Assembly: GCA_037783415.1 (NCBI GenBank)
Contig: JAZGTN010000047.1
Coordinates: 3,968,001-4,032,000, forward strand
DNA from: Leptasterias polaris
Lineage: Eukaryota; Echinodermata; Asteroidea; Forcipulatida; Asteriidae
DNA length: 64,000 bases
Reading direction: 5' to 3'
This document shows positions 43,801-45,660 of this stretch, in pieces. The notes under the pieces were generated by a model. That model did no database searches, was not told the DNA's origin, and saw nothing but the letters and a program-made list of their open reading frames with translations. Every line of letters begins with the position of its first letter. Positions within the stretch are counted from its first letter, which is position 1. The position numbers and the translations under genes were made by a program.

Positions 43801-44517
43801 ATCTTTTAAATATTTGTTTTCTTTTAGACCAATACCATCCACTTTGTCACTCATCTCAACTTTACTGCCTGGACCGACCATGGTGTCCCTGCATCCTCCG
43901 TCCCACTTCTCCGCTACACCAAGTACATGCGGAAGATCCACGCCAACGGACCCATTGTGATTCACTGCAGTGCGGGGATCGGCCGTACCGGTACCCTGAT
44001 CACCATCGACGCCATGATGGGGTTGATCGATCGGGACGAGACGTTTAAGATTGGAGACATAGTGAGAGGGTTGAGATCTCAACGACAGGGCATGATTCAG
44101 ACGAAGGTCAGTGGTGGTTTATTTTTTGTCTTTAACCCCGATGATGCATAAAGAAATCGGCAGCGGTACCAACAGGGTTCCAATGGTTACCCGGCTCGCC
44201 CGGTGGTCTGTTGGTTGGATCCTTCCTCATTCTTAAGAGTAGGGTCATACTTTGGTAATGACCCTGAAAAGAAACTTTATCTGAAAACCTACTTGTTATA
44301 AAGATGGTAATGGCAGTGAGCATCCTGTAAAGTTATTTTGCATAGTGCAGTCCTCGTTCCAACCGAATCAAGCAAAACGTGCTGTTGGATTTTGATGGGT
44401 TCTGGATGGTTAGGGTTAGAGGAATTGAAGTTGATTGTTTTTCTCTCTGTGTCTCCATAGGATCAGTATTTATTCTGCTACAAGGCGGCCATTGAGCTTC
44501 TCAGGACTCTCATATAA
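3567..44517 (+). CDS. PTPN13: PTPN13-like non-receptor tyrosine phosphatase (whole coding span, 40 exons)
   Basis: A large cytoplasmic scaffold phosphatase that would hydrolyse phosphotyrosine on partners gathered by its PDZ domains beneath the plasma membrane. I assigned 40 coding exons by GT-AG borders and frame. All phases agree and the sum is 10,155 nt, or 3,384 residues. Order seen: KIND, Arg/Ser-rich linker, FERM, PDZ1-5, an extra PDZ6, then PTP. The start at 3567 has a fair Kozak context (gcaaccATG) nine bases after an acceptor. The protein is clearly longer than the roughly 2,490 residues known for the human protein; the excess lies mainly in Ser/Pro/Asp-rich linkers. FRMPD2 shares KIND-FERM-PDZ but has no phosphatase, so PTPN13 is preferred. 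No exon is broken. Linker exons could be partly alternative, and missed microexons are possible. Confidence 0.93.
3721..3739 (+). repeat. G19 homopolymer just after the exon 1 donor
   Basis: Nineteen consecutive G residues start six bases inside intron 1 (donor GTGAGT at 3715-3720). G-runs near 5' splice sites are known to bind hnRNP H/F and can affect splicing; any effect here is inference. Confidence 0.85.
3776..4300 (+). pseudogene. L2-like LINE, C-terminal ORF2 fragment (outer, older element)
   Basis: An open frame from 3786 translates to the conserved tail of L2/CR1-type reverse transcriptases: SRLDYCNSLLSG, then LHWLPMEKRIQFK and PPYLSDM. The frame stops at TGA (about 4152) where the family usually has Trp in the motif L-W-N-S-L-P, a TGG-to-TGA change, and then stays open to about 4260. 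The copy is 5'-truncated, as is usual for LINEs. Its probable 3' end is found again at about 8590-8704, on the far side of a second LINE, so this looks like an older copy split by a younger insertion. Confidence 0.75.
4344..5201 (+). CDS. LINE ORF1 protein (coiled-coil RNA-binding)
   Basis: A 285-residue protein. After a charged Lys/Arg/Glu-rich N-terminus (about 1-40), a heptad-like region (about 45-125) predicts a coiled coil. It is followed by RRCNIVLHNIPEG (about 130), which resembles the RRM-like domain start of LINE ORF1 proteins, and a basic C-terminus. ORF1 proteins coat element RNA and act as chaperones. The ATG at 4344 has a good context (ccaacATGt) and opens the frame. The ORF2 frame begins about 160 nt downstream. 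Confidence 0.8.
   Translation: MSDNQETKKTRASKRNEGKSKQDRAESPQTEQNGGPQSTVSIHAKLDKILSSLELMNKRLTHLEVKWEEMNDSIIDQRNEVKDLTDAVSFLENEYELMKKKIDKHDKQVDDRVTPLESAIEDLQNRSRRCNIVLHNIPEGHEGDQPCEEFVSKFLAEHMNLSSTIEVDRAHRTGRKQHPGDGSGLTKRSRPIHVKLLRYSDKVLILKNAPKQLKNNPLAGSAIFVSDDVTRKVRQQRKLLRERHLPGLRKDTRVKFSFIPWTVPAVIRYQLVTGEFKTFSSVESK
5359..8337 (+). CDS. LINE ORF2: AP-like endonuclease and reverse transcriptase
   Basis: The frame is open from 5359 to the stop at 8337 (about 990 codons). The endonuclease shows NLLHINARSL and GISETWLK near the start, YKPPDT, YILGDFNINL, and SDHLPVF near its end (catalytic Asp-His). The reverse transcriptase shows FLDLSKAFDTVNH (motif A), GVPQGSVLGPLLF and CLFADDTSLS (F-A-D-D active site). 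No RNase H is seen. The usual role is target-primed reverse transcription. Oddly, no ATG precedes the endonuclease in the open frame: an in-frame ATG at 5323 is followed by TAG at 5356-5358, and the next ATG lies about 119 codons after 5605, inside the domain. Either the start was lost by a nonsense mutation or translation needs readthrough or reinitiation. Confidence 0.85.
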   Translation, partial: FQSLTASSVVNTDLDPDINFHAPEINCDYYNEDQFIKNFSSNTNFNLLHINARSLASNISDVQQCVSAFGNNFSVIGISETWLKEIDNPLIKLDGYVKEGVCRQHKRGGGVALFIKEHYPYRTRGDICFNTVDIESCFIEIENSLSGNIIVGIIYKPPDTTCINFTNSFNELLGRIQDENKKSYILGDFNINLLQRDLNSNVQEFIDMLSSNFIFPLINKPTRITVNSATLIDNIFTNNLADHNSGILINDTSDHLPVFAIVDNYNIHIQKNLNFMKRDFKDINIQRFNHGLYDTDWKFIHSFVDVNESYSAFLDYVLKLYDFYFPQVQTKCGFDKIKSPWLTEALYNSIKRKNYLYNKYLKKPTVRNKCVYSKYRNTLTGLIKSAKKKYLTTKFCQQKNNIKGTWKLINSLLSKTKPKTNPPYFVHNGDKIDDDTVIANAFNDYFVNIGNEVAGNLPPSDTLFGSFMDDRCSHSFYLNPITELEIVDVINKFQAGKALGWDGVSSFVIKEARNALAKPLAMVFNKSISSGVFPDRLKTGRVVPIHKGNSKNEICNYRPISILSIFSKIFEKLIFSRMMCFINKHGLLSKSQYGFRAKCSTEMAILDVLSEIIDAIEKRHFSVNVFLDLSKAFDTVNHDILLSKLEHYGVRGLALDWFRSYLSKRRQFVSYNSHHSTEKTITCGVPQGSVLGPLLFIIYVNDICNSSDKLSFCLFADDTSLSYDHQNVDKAIQNLNFELVKVSKWLLSNRLCVNLLKTNYIVFSARQHIYNQNASLILNNTILTKVKFTKFLGILIDENLSWNDHISSLCTKVSKNVGVMSRLKYFLPKHILVTLYNSFVLPYLNYASLAWGSSTSGCNKLFLLQKKAIRIIHGAGYLEHTSPLFAMSSILKLGDIHSLNLANFMFKQSRNLLPQKIQGFFLASALVHTHQTRSLARGNLFVKPSRTEFFRKSVFHKGVLYWNNLSAELKQSASVLSFRKKLKNILIDLYTT
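8590..8704 (+). mobile_element. 3' tail of the outer L2-like LINE
   Basis: The phrase 'gcgctttgatcatg' followed by 'aaaagcgcagtacaaatg' and (TTA)n is the short hairpin and microsatellite end typical of L2-like LINEs and the SINEs that borrow it. It lies just after the 3' end of the inner LINE, so it probably belongs to the fragment at 3776-4300. Confidence 0.65.
8790..9012 (+). repeat. 21-bp minisatellite
   Basis: About ten tandem copies of a 21-bp unit such as ggtcattgcctccattcccc, more diverged toward both ends (variants with 'tgtttcgatgcccct'). As 21 is a multiple of three, all frames tend to stay open, which creates spurious repeat proteins on both strands. Sits in intron 1 of PTPN13. 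Confidence 0.85.
9129..9268 (+). pseudogene. decayed duplicate of PTPN13 coding exon 1
   Basis: Translation around 9190-9268 gives CCGPLYEKEVWIIL and ends KYLLAR followed by GTGAAT. Exon 1 gives RCGPLYEEEVWSVL and ends DIFLR followed by GTGAGT. Bases align as well, with one small in-frame deletion and a donor at the same place. The part before it (about 9129-9190) is only weakly similar and I see no good acceptor or start. It lies 340 bp upstream of real exon 2, so it could be a relic of tandem exon duplication or, less likely, a weak alternative exon. Confidence 0.65.
11067..15270 (+). CDS. PTPN13: PTPN13 exons 5-9: linker with Arg/Ser/Asp-rich segment
   Basis: Exons 11067-11178, 11759-11884, 12533-13243, 14792-15048 and 15196-15270 encode about residues 196-622 between KIND and FERM. 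Exon 6 holds an aromatic and Cys-rich patch (YLSYHDVRPFYQNF and CSCSFPAPC). Exon 7 (711 bp) is strongly basic with dispersed SR, RS, RD and RE dipeptides (for example SRDHSRERSRDRSRSQDRSR near 12,880-12,940) and then NERRDRLRLLREQLG, a likely short helix. Exon 9 ends MMPSIL just before FERM F1. The region is probably disordered and phosphorylated. All phases fit. Confidence 0.85.
13244..14791. other. PTPN13 intron 7, no gene
   Basis: Contains an A16 run near 13487, a T22 run near 14360 and AT-rich filler. A few short open frames on both strands lack any recognisable feature. Nothing else is supported. Confidence 0.5.
15300..15440 (+). repeat. degenerate tRNA-derived SINE head
   Basis: A box-B-like GGTTTGAATCCC follows a diverged box A (ggcttagtggg). 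It resembles the SINE heads elsewhere in the window but is too decayed to delimit. Confidence 0.4.
15642..15764. repeat. foldback element (imperfect long hairpin)
   Basis: TGCTATGG at 15642 pairs with CCATAGCA at 15757. Further in, ctcggtgatcc pairs imperfectly with ggatcacctc and ctatttttcc with ggaaaatag, leaving a loop near gcttcgcctc. The whole is a 123-bp imperfect palindrome in a PTPN13 intron, probably a small foldback transposon copy. Confidence 0.6.
15855..15925 (-). repeat. L2-like/SINE 3' tail fragment
   Basis: Read on the minus strand it gives 'agcgctttgagttgccca' followed by an AT-rich end, the short hairpin tail shared by L2-like LINEs and their SINEs in this window. Confidence 0.5.
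16109..19249 (+). CDS. PTPN13: PTPN13 exons 10-15: FERM domain
   Basis: Exons 16109-16283, 16637-16799, 17478-17769, 18184-18369, 18516-18589 and 19158-19249 encode about residues 623-949. F1 is the ubiquitin-like start (KKVTVVLLNGRRLDLMCDLG). F2 is the helical lobe in exon 12 (YYLQLRRDILEEKTRCDEQD then LASLALQAEMGDY). F3 is the PH-like lobe (IWLGICTRGIIVYEKRG and ending YMLQLCQSQHKFQMAMR). FERM modules bind phosphoinositides and membrane protein tails and would hold the phosphatase at the cell cortex. Phases 0/1/2/0/2/1 join without a stop. Confidence 0.93.
16920..17410 (-). mobile_element. MITE family M3 (TTAA-type), rearranged copy
   Basis: The right-hand part starts with TTAA at 17041 and ends near 17410. 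It contains an internal palindrome-like phrase (gcctgagaaagacttc / gaggcctttctcag). Much of 17160-17400 is the reverse complement of 45370-45560. The segment 16920-17005 is the reverse complement of 45577-45650. It lies in the intron before FERM exon 12. Confidence 0.65.
17925..18050 (+). repeat. tRNA-derived SINE fragment (family S1)
   Basis: A leader similar to 'tctgactggcaccc' and 'attgacaaaatagg' precedes a box-A segment (ctcagttggtagagcac). The same leader and head occur at 27790 (+) and 24985 (-), so this is a dispersed tRNA-derived SINE. This copy has lost a clear box B. Confidence 0.6.
19355..20113 (+). CDS. PTPN13: PTPN13 exon 16: acidic/Arg-rich linker after FERM
   Basis: A 759-bp exon (about residues 950-1202), phase 1 at both ends. 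The sequence is low-complexity and charged: DYQDDELDFSDDNEGS, several Ser/Arg-rich stretches and an acidic end (QHAREEDELDGRRILGLDEV). No domain is recognised. It links FERM to PDZ1 and is likely disordered. The symmetric phase means it could be skipped without a frameshift. Confidence 0.85.
20577..21124 (+). CDS. PTPN13: PTPN13 exons 17-18: PDZ1
   Basis: Exons 20577-20744 and 20888-21124. PDZ1 spans about residues 1240-1335: DISIVTLKKH, the carboxylate loop RLGIAIVGG, then DLGIFVQSVIPGGAADLDSR, LQPGDRIISINGQSLEGVGH with His at the start of helix B (class I ligand preference expected), and TVQLIVSQP. The short intron between them carries a C23 run at 20797-20819. Confidence 0.92.
20797..20819 (+). 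repeat. C23 homopolymer in a 143-bp intron
   Basis: A run of 23 C in the short intron that splits PDZ1, upstream of the acceptor. It is a simple repeat and prone to length error. Confidence 0.85.
21360..21500. repeat. possible MITE fragment (palindromic 'ataagccgc' type)
   Basis: Contains 'tttcagactataagctgc' and repeated 'taagccg/taagtcg' phrases similar to TIR motifs of widespread animal MITEs. The boundaries are not clear. Confidence 0.3.
21606..23928 (+). CDS. PTPN13: PTPN13 exons 19-21: linker, PDZ2, linker
   Basis: Exons 21606-22348, 22625-22718 and 23255-23928. Exon 19 is a Ser/Pro-rich linker ending in the start of PDZ2 (GEVYRVHLKKTNSSLGISVT). Exon 20 gives GGVNTSVKHGGIYIKSMVRG and exon 21 GDRVLAVNSESLEGVTHRQA, with His at the helix B start. 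PDZ2 is about residues 1564-1654 and is the most conserved PDZ compared with what I know of vertebrate PTPN13. The rest of exon 21 is a Ser/Thr/Pro/Asp-rich linker. Confidence 0.92.
22815..23176 (+). mobile_element. tRNA-derived SINE with L2-like 3' tail (family S2)
   Basis: The head has box A (tggccgagcagttgagagc) and box B (GGTTTGAATCCC), of a Ser/Leu type. The body contains 'cttgggcaagacacttaact' and 'aggagtaaatgggtacctg', a phrase known from deuterostome SINEs. The tail 'aaaagcgcttattaaatg' with (ATT)n matches the L2-like end at 8645-8700, so it could be mobilised by that LINE. A roughly 40-bp body segment is duplicated in tandem (about 22945-23025). Confidence 0.8.
24080..24911 (+). CDS. 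PTPN13: PTPN13 exon 22: Ser/Pro/Asp-rich linker
   Basis: An 832-bp exon (about residues 1842-2118) between PDZ2 and PDZ3. No domain is recognised. Many SP/TP dipeptides (for example SPSLDG, SESPLPSDHS, SRSPTPDLPP) suggest proline-directed phosphorylation. Starts in phase 0, ends in phase 1. Confidence 0.85.
24985..25140 (-). repeat. tRNA-derived SINE (family S1), minus strand
   Basis: The reverse complement reads a leader with 'gccagtc' close to the box-A segment ATAGCTCAGTTGATAGAGC. It matches the copies at 17925 and 27790. Inside an intron. Confidence 0.65.
25421..27344 (+). CDS. PTPN13: PTPN13 exons 23-25: PDZ3 and linker
   Basis: Exons 25421-25632, 26166-26258 and 27033-27344. PDZ3 covers about residues 2119-2210: NCFEVQLSKGNQGLGFSIQG, then CLLRIKKVFAGQRAAASG, EEGDVILTVNEEPVYHLTH, and in exon 24 ETVAVLRGAPQDVRLLLCRP. 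The His of LTHA lies at the helix B start. Exon 25 is a Ser/Thr/Pro linker. Phases 1/0/0 agree. Confidence 0.92.
25804..26119 (+). mobile_element. TTAA-type MITE, copy 2 (family M1)
   Basis: Same terminal repeats and interior as 634-1025. TTAA is intact at the left edge (25804-25807) and decayed at the right (TTAC). It lies in the intron that splits PDZ3, ending about 46 bp before the exon 24 acceptor. Confidence 0.75.
26963..27012 (+). repeat. (TTGAATGAA)n short tandem repeat
   Basis: About five units of a 9-bp motif in the intron just before exon 25. Confidence 0.75.
27790..27945 (+). repeat. tRNA-derived SINE (family S1), best copy
   Basis: The leader 'cttctgactggcaccca' is followed by a tRNA-like part at 27856-27927. 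It has box A (tagctcagttggtagagc), a D stem, box B (GGTTCAAATCC) and a 6/7 paired acceptor, but weak anticodon and T stems. The shared leader in three copies shows it is a SINE rather than a functional tRNA gene. Confidence 0.7.
28019..28850 (+). CDS. PTPN13: PTPN13 exons 26-27: PDZ4 and PDZ5
   Basis: Exons 28019-28174 and 28321-28850. PDZ4 (about residues 2325-2412): EYFEVTLTKPVRGGLGFTVA, GCYVKDIIQDPAKSDGR, LKKGDKLVN/VNGTSMLDMSH and VTIKILRYQQP. A short Pro/Ser linker follows. PDZ5 (about 2467-2552): QLGLSLTLDLKGGKSG, IVVSDVIPGLPAAGEG, IQVDDLIHAINGKNLRGMS and TVELKLTR. The tight PDZ4-PDZ5 tandem matches the order known in PTPN13. The PDZ5 carboxylate loop lacks the second Gly of the common GLGF pattern. 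Confidence 0.92.
28925..29042 (+). repeat. degenerate tRNA-like SINE head followed by T-run
   Basis: A box-B-like GGGTTCAAATTCC (about 28991) follows a Ser/Leu-type body similar to the reverse complement of 34660-34740. It ends in T23 (29020-29042). Confidence 0.5.
29050..29330 (-). repeat. SINE family S3, minus strand, copy 1
   Basis: Shares with 34425-34620 phrases such as 'ggggctgaaacagggttac', 'actaggagcct' and 'gtagagcataatgcactacc'. It lacks the tRNA head of the second copy. Lies in the intron after PDZ5. Confidence 0.65.
29500..29665 (+). repeat. decayed SINE/L2-tail relic
   Basis: Contains 'ctcctaaggagttgaaatgg', similar to the body of the SINE at 22815-23176 ('ctccaaaggagtcgagatgg'). 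Too diverged to delimit. Confidence 0.35.
29757..30780 (+). CDS. PTPN13: PTPN13 exons 28-29: acidic and Pro-rich linker
   Basis: Exons 29757-29979 and 30250-30780, about residues 2553-2804, between PDZ5 and PDZ6. The first is acidic (EDGELTVEEEMKGVMDSLHL). The second is rich in Pro/Ser/Thr (PTPPLTPTPPDSPTPSLPDS), a likely SH3/WW or kinase target. No fold is recognised. Phases 2/0/0 agree. Confidence 0.85.
31141..31756 (+). CDS. PTPN13: PTPN13 exons 30-31: additional PDZ6
   Basis: Exons 31141-31308 and 31665-31756, about residues 2805-2891. A complete PDZ fold is readable: VIWIELEKPANGSLGFSLTG, TSIFIKTLTPAGVAEMDGR, MQVGDRLLQ/VNGESLVGMT and VVKLAVTR. The S-L-G-F carboxylate loop is intact; helix B begins near TQNKA, with Thr/Gln rather than His, so ligand preference may differ from PDZ1-4. 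Vertebrate PTPN13 is described with five PDZ domains, so this sixth copy between PDZ5 and PTP is unusual. It is split at the LLQ/VNG position, like PDZ4, which suggests origin by exon duplication. Confidence 0.9.
31944..35306 (+). CDS. PTPN13: PTPN13 exons 32-35: linker before the phosphatase
   Basis: Exons 31944-32128, 33605-33727, 34257-34396 and 35043-35306 encode about residues 2892-3128. The content is acidic and Ser-rich (HHSDNEEESPVQSYTES; GHDTDDDMNSTMDLPDDS; LPDSDDSWGSDTDIPLS). The end LRNLIATLQKQMDKQDPAEE is probably the helix that precedes the PTP domain. Exon 33 (123 bp, phase 1 both sides, SLPIGGVSSIAFTPPPPGFR) is the least certain, but its acceptor, donor and frame are good; it could be alternative. 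Confidence 0.8.
32232..32611 (+). mobile_element. TTAA-type MITE, copy 3 (family M1)
   Basis: The same family as 634-1025 and 25804-26119. The left end reads GAGGTATTACACTGGATTGG and the right end is its inverted match. TTAA is intact only on the right (32608-32611). Lies in the intron after exon 32. Confidence 0.75.
32995..33600 (+). other. pyrimidine-rich intronic tract
   Basis: About 600 bp dominated by C and T with repeated 'cctgtctttgttactcgg' (twice) and C-runs, leading up to the exon 33 acceptor. Stop codons are scarce in all three + frames because of composition, which produces long open frames without coding character. Confidence 0.7.
34425..34745 (-). mobile_element. tRNA-derived SINE family S3, minus strand, copy 2
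   Basis: The reverse complement starts with box A (gtggccgtgcagtctcg), then box B (GGGTTCGATACCC), then 'cttgagcaaggcacttaa' and the body shared with 29050-29330. The head is of Ser/Leu type. It lies in the intron between exons 34 and 35. Confidence 0.75.
35677..44517 (+). CDS. PTPN13: PTPN13 exons 36-40: tyrosine phosphatase domain
   Basis: Exons 35677-35767, 36150-36358, 36489-36623, 43828-44106 and 44461-44517 (stop TAA at 44515) encode about residues 3129-3384. Landmarks: the phosphotyrosine loop KNRYRNVLPYD, YINASFINV, the Q-G-P-L-P motif, HYWPDSMETP, the signature HCSAGIGRTG (Cys about 3320, Arg about 3326) and the Q-loop R-S-Q-R-Q-G-M-I-Q-T. The mobile general-acid loop reads W-T-D instead of the usual W-P-D; its Asp (about 3290) is kept, so the enzyme is probably active. 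The intron before exon 39 is 7.2 kb because it holds the DIRS element. The protein ends 18 codons into exon 40. Confidence 0.95.
36852..37005 (+). repeat. DIRS left inverted terminal repeat, promoter-like
   Basis: About 140 bp (36867-37005) are repeated in inverse orientation at 43209-43353 with very few differences; the outermost bases diverge. Inside are an ATTGG/CCAAT box (caaccaataggg near 36937) and CCGCCATCTT near 36981, a match to the YY1 consensus that many retrotransposons carry near their start sites. A promoter role is inferred. Confidence 0.85.
37327..37585 (+). repeat. three tandem hairpin units in the DIRS leader
   Basis: Three copies of a unit of roughly 90-100 bp contain ctccctac...gggagNagtactcccgg...gtaggag. 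Each can fold into an inner stem CGGGAG/CTCCCG around a 5-nt loop (imperfect in copy 3) inside an outer stem CTCC/GGAG. Located between the left inverted repeat and ORF1, so they would lie in the leader of the genomic RNA. Function unknown: packaging, an IRES-like role or reverse-transcription priming are all possible. Confidence 0.7.
38131..39972 (+). CDS. DIRS ORF1, Gag-like protein
   Basis: A 613-residue protein from an ATG with context cgcaATGa. The N-terminal half is Ser/Pro/Lys-rich with a basic stretch (KIKKKKTKD). The second half (about 330-560) looks folded and helical (DRLCVDRIKSTASLKKWIPH; EEGLRMSLEQFTRISLQATR). The C-terminus is Gly/Arg/Pro-rich (GGRGRGAGRPPPPPRYSGGW), as expected for nucleic-acid binding. 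No zinc knuckle. By position and family order it is Gag-like. Its last 224 nt overlap the ORF2 frame in the +1 frame. Confidence 0.85.
   Translation: MKKGTAKGPSGTKGKPMKGTTHSKSSSVLGLVTSPGPQARASSGNSTPRTTTGLLAQATPGSELAGSELEASRDPPPLPHRVRESQSTSFTDRCSGVPMIDPSSEFSRGSATGSPSGKKAKQKRPVSSSDDSSATPKIKKKKTKDTISSAVFMKAFDSISTSLAAIAQQQWRAAPDSQRAPPPSTFPDPDPGLIIQGPIMAAPRYPSLPDPSEVGGSEPEVPLTPGRARRPPGSPTAISLHPSTTFGVSDSEEPEGELSSRESRVCSEEDEAADPSSFSSFETQLRLIQRDMVRVLKLPADDTPEESSGHRSFKTRTGGEETRSTPFPTLPLDRLCVDRIKSTASLKKWIPHTRRSKNYFQYPQKDCEDFFTVPTIPSTAKDKLSSDGGKASAKAIFADKSKARLEEQMKKIDEAARFGAKTNAFLLLLSEYIVCACEEGASTPADMLAVAFRCLEEGLRMSLEQFTRISLQATRSRRTNVLETLYIPYDGAKKKLEDISLLGNDLFGGQFQEVLEAEAKRLKTADKLNLRKPVASKAKFGGKKTNKVSFTPRPAFRKALKSSHQQAPRVSPSAAPATPRYSQPVRQNFQTGGRGRGAGRPPPPPRYSGGWRR
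39749..42043 (+). CDS. DIRS ORF2: reverse transcriptase, RNase H and methyltransferase-like domain
   Basis: The frame is open over 764 codons. Recognisable similarity starts near GPVGGRLRDF (codon about 87). RT: EWRPIINLKPLN, ASIDLKDAYLHIP (motif A), LPFGLSTSPRVFT and YMYLDDWLVVG (Y-L-D-D, codons 289-292). RNase H: VTISTDASNKGWG, NILELQAV, LIRTNNTTVVSY and VADALSR. The third catalytic Asp of the usual R-[ST]-D-N motif is Asn (codon 513, AAC at 41285-41287), predicting weak or no RNase H. A C-terminal module (HIDLFATEINAKL; FPPISLLQRVIGKI; LLIAPFWPRQPW) fits the methyltransferase-like domain of DIRS elements. The frame has no ATG before codon 205, so synthesis probably depends on frameshifting from ORF1 or a non-ATG start. 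Confidence 0.88.
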   Translation: MEGRRLTRSALRHVRRSVRPSSPLTSRPLGYLPALLRQHLATPSLSVRTSRRAAGAVAPVGPLPLPATRGGGGGDVPLPTLAPDLGPVGGRLRDFAGSWDAITSDAWVLATVKHGYRLEFTSTPSSDTLVCETPVPANRGKRLALEKEISSLLEKQAVRPVTESEQFQGFLSTFFLTPKKGTSEWRPIINLKPLNRFIRPRRFRMETLKVILESLPKAVWAASIDLKDAYLHIPILSEHSQYLRFRYRGHTLEFKALPFGLSTSPRVFTRVTRTIAAYLRRRNIMIYMYLDDWLVVGRSEEETSRNIRTTCEVTRAVGFIINEEKSRFIPTQSPTFLGAVVDLQKSVVFPTKERTTALLQCVDLFLFGTTATARAWLKLLGLMASLVDLVPWCRLRMRPLQLHLLSHYRPRRDCITILVPITNHIHLHLRWWQQEENVNCGLGIPQRAPQVTISTDASNKGWGASLGPRQTAGEWGTFFRSQHINILELQAVFNALRHFRTEVKNRTVLIRTNNTTVVSYINRQGGTRSPQLCLLTWDIFRWLIQNEVVLRASHIPGVENTVADALSRGTVIPTEWTLHNGVAQQIFATAGRPHIDLFATEINAKLPVFCARFHHPMAWATDALAIDWTDMFAYAFPPISLLQRVIGKIEQEPCRILLIAPFWPRQPWFLRLVRLLIGDPLILPDRHDLLYQPHSRLLHPAPGDLHLACWPLSSDPSLQQAFLRKLQPWQRRGVASPHERFTTVDFDILVVGVPTDRWIRSQHL
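41890..42977 (+). pseudogene. DIRS tyrosine recombinase, frame interrupted at an A8 run
   Basis: The core-binding half (LSTRKVYDSRLRHFSRWC; MVSDFLVHLF) lies in one frame from about 41890 to the run of eight A at 42102-42109. The catalytic half (AARRGCEIQAL-type Arg box near 42360, H-D-V-R near 42749, CWKG, and Y-L-R-D with the nucleophile Tyr near 42858) continues in the -1 frame to the stop at 42977. It would perform integration of the circular DNA intermediate. The break may be a true indel, a homopolymer sequencing error, or a -1 slip site. It overlaps the 3' end of ORF2 by about 150 nt. No ATG near the start of similarity is seen. Confidence 0.85.
43058..43152 (+). repeat. DIRS internal complementary region
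   Basis: Two adjoining blocks (43 and 52 nt) complement the left and right termini of the element exactly, with the junction at 43100/43101. In the DIRS replication model this region templates joining of the two ends. Perfect complementarity suggests recent insertion. Confidence 0.92.
43209..43386 (-). repeat. DIRS right inverted terminal repeat
   Basis: Inverse copy of the left repeat, carrying AAGATGGCGG and the CCCTATTGG box, followed by an additional 33 nt unique to the right end, which finishes in GTGGTGGGGG at 43386. Confidence 0.88.
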
Positions 44518-45175
44518 GGAGTAGGACATCAGGATGTGCGTTGTGTTATACTTGAGGGAACGAGAATGCTAGAGGGCGGTGTTTGGTAGGTAAAGTTGCT
44601 AATTGACAACTTATGCATCAAGCAGATACCCTGGCCAACATTGTATGAATGAAGCAAGGAGGAAGTTATGAATGATCATGAATGGTTCACCCTTTAAGTT
44701 GACTGATTGTTATTTTGTTTGCATGTACTTCTAATTCTATGACAATTCTTTTGTTTTTCAAATTTATCATATTTTCAAGATTCCCCACTTAAAAACTGCC
44801 GCACTAATTGTTAAAAATTAAATTATTTATTAAAGCCAAATATATAACGTATTTTATACAATTCAGCCATTGAGCTTCAGTGTTCGATTATTAATTAATA
44901 AATAATAGTATAAACTCCGTCCGGTTTTTTTCATCCAAGAAAAATGAAGTGCAAATTAGACCCAGCAAATTGGATTCCATAATAAATAGAGTTTCTTTGC
45001 TTTTGAGTTATATCCAAACTAAATTATTCCTTACTTAGAATGTATCGTCTACTTAATCATCCAATCTTTTTGGCAAAATCAAAACATTGATTTCAAATTT
45101 GTGAAACTCAATAATATGCCACCTTGAAAAACATAAAATAATGGTTTGTGTTAAAATTGTATTTTTAAAATGAAA
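44518..45175 (+). other. probable PTPN13 3' UTR / downstream DNA
   Basis: AT-rich sequence after the stop codon. AATAAA-like signals occur near 44899 and 44983, but no single cleavage site can be chosen. No other gene seen. Confidence 0.5.
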
Positions 45176-45330
45176 TTAATAATAATAATAATAATAATAT
45201 GGATTTATATCGCGCTTTATCACACCCAAGGGCGTCTCAAAGCGCTTCGAACATTATTACCCCTGGACACTGGGCCATTTATTTCATTCCTTAAACCATC
45301 TCAGCTCCCTGGGGAGTATACAGCTTCTTG
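45176..45330 (-). repeat. L2-like/SINE 3' end, minus strand
   Basis: (AAT)n followed by the reverse complement of the tail 'agcgctttgagacgccc...ataaagcgcgatataaatcc'. The same class of tail as at 8645-8700 and 23130-23170. Confidence 0.65.
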
Positions 45331-45331
45331 G

Positions 45332-45660
45332 TTAAAGGCACTGGACATGTTTGATAATTACTCAAAATATATATTAGCATAAAAACTTACTTGGTAACGA
45401 GCAACTGAGAGCTGTTGATAGTATAAAACATTGTGAAAAACTACTCGCTCTGAAGTAACGTAGTTTTTGAGAAAGGGGTAATTTCTCACTAAAATATTTG
45501 AATCTGAAAAAGACTTCAGGCCTGAAGCCTTTTTCAGGCATCTGAAAGCACACAAATTTGTGCAACAAGAGTGTTTTCTGCGTCTTCTAGGTACAATAGA
45601 TTGCAAAATGGCCAATCCCTTCCTGATGGAAACAACTTTTGCAGTCTGTGAAAAGATTTG
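45332..45660 (+). mobile_element. MITE family M3 (TTAA-type)
   Basis: Starts TTAAAGGCACTGGACATG at 45332 and contains a palindrome (aaaaagacttcaggcctgaa/gcctttttc). Parts are inverted relative to the copy at 16920-17410. I recall this family as abundant in echinoderm genomes. The right end is unclear and runs into a G-run near 45670. Confidence 0.65.
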
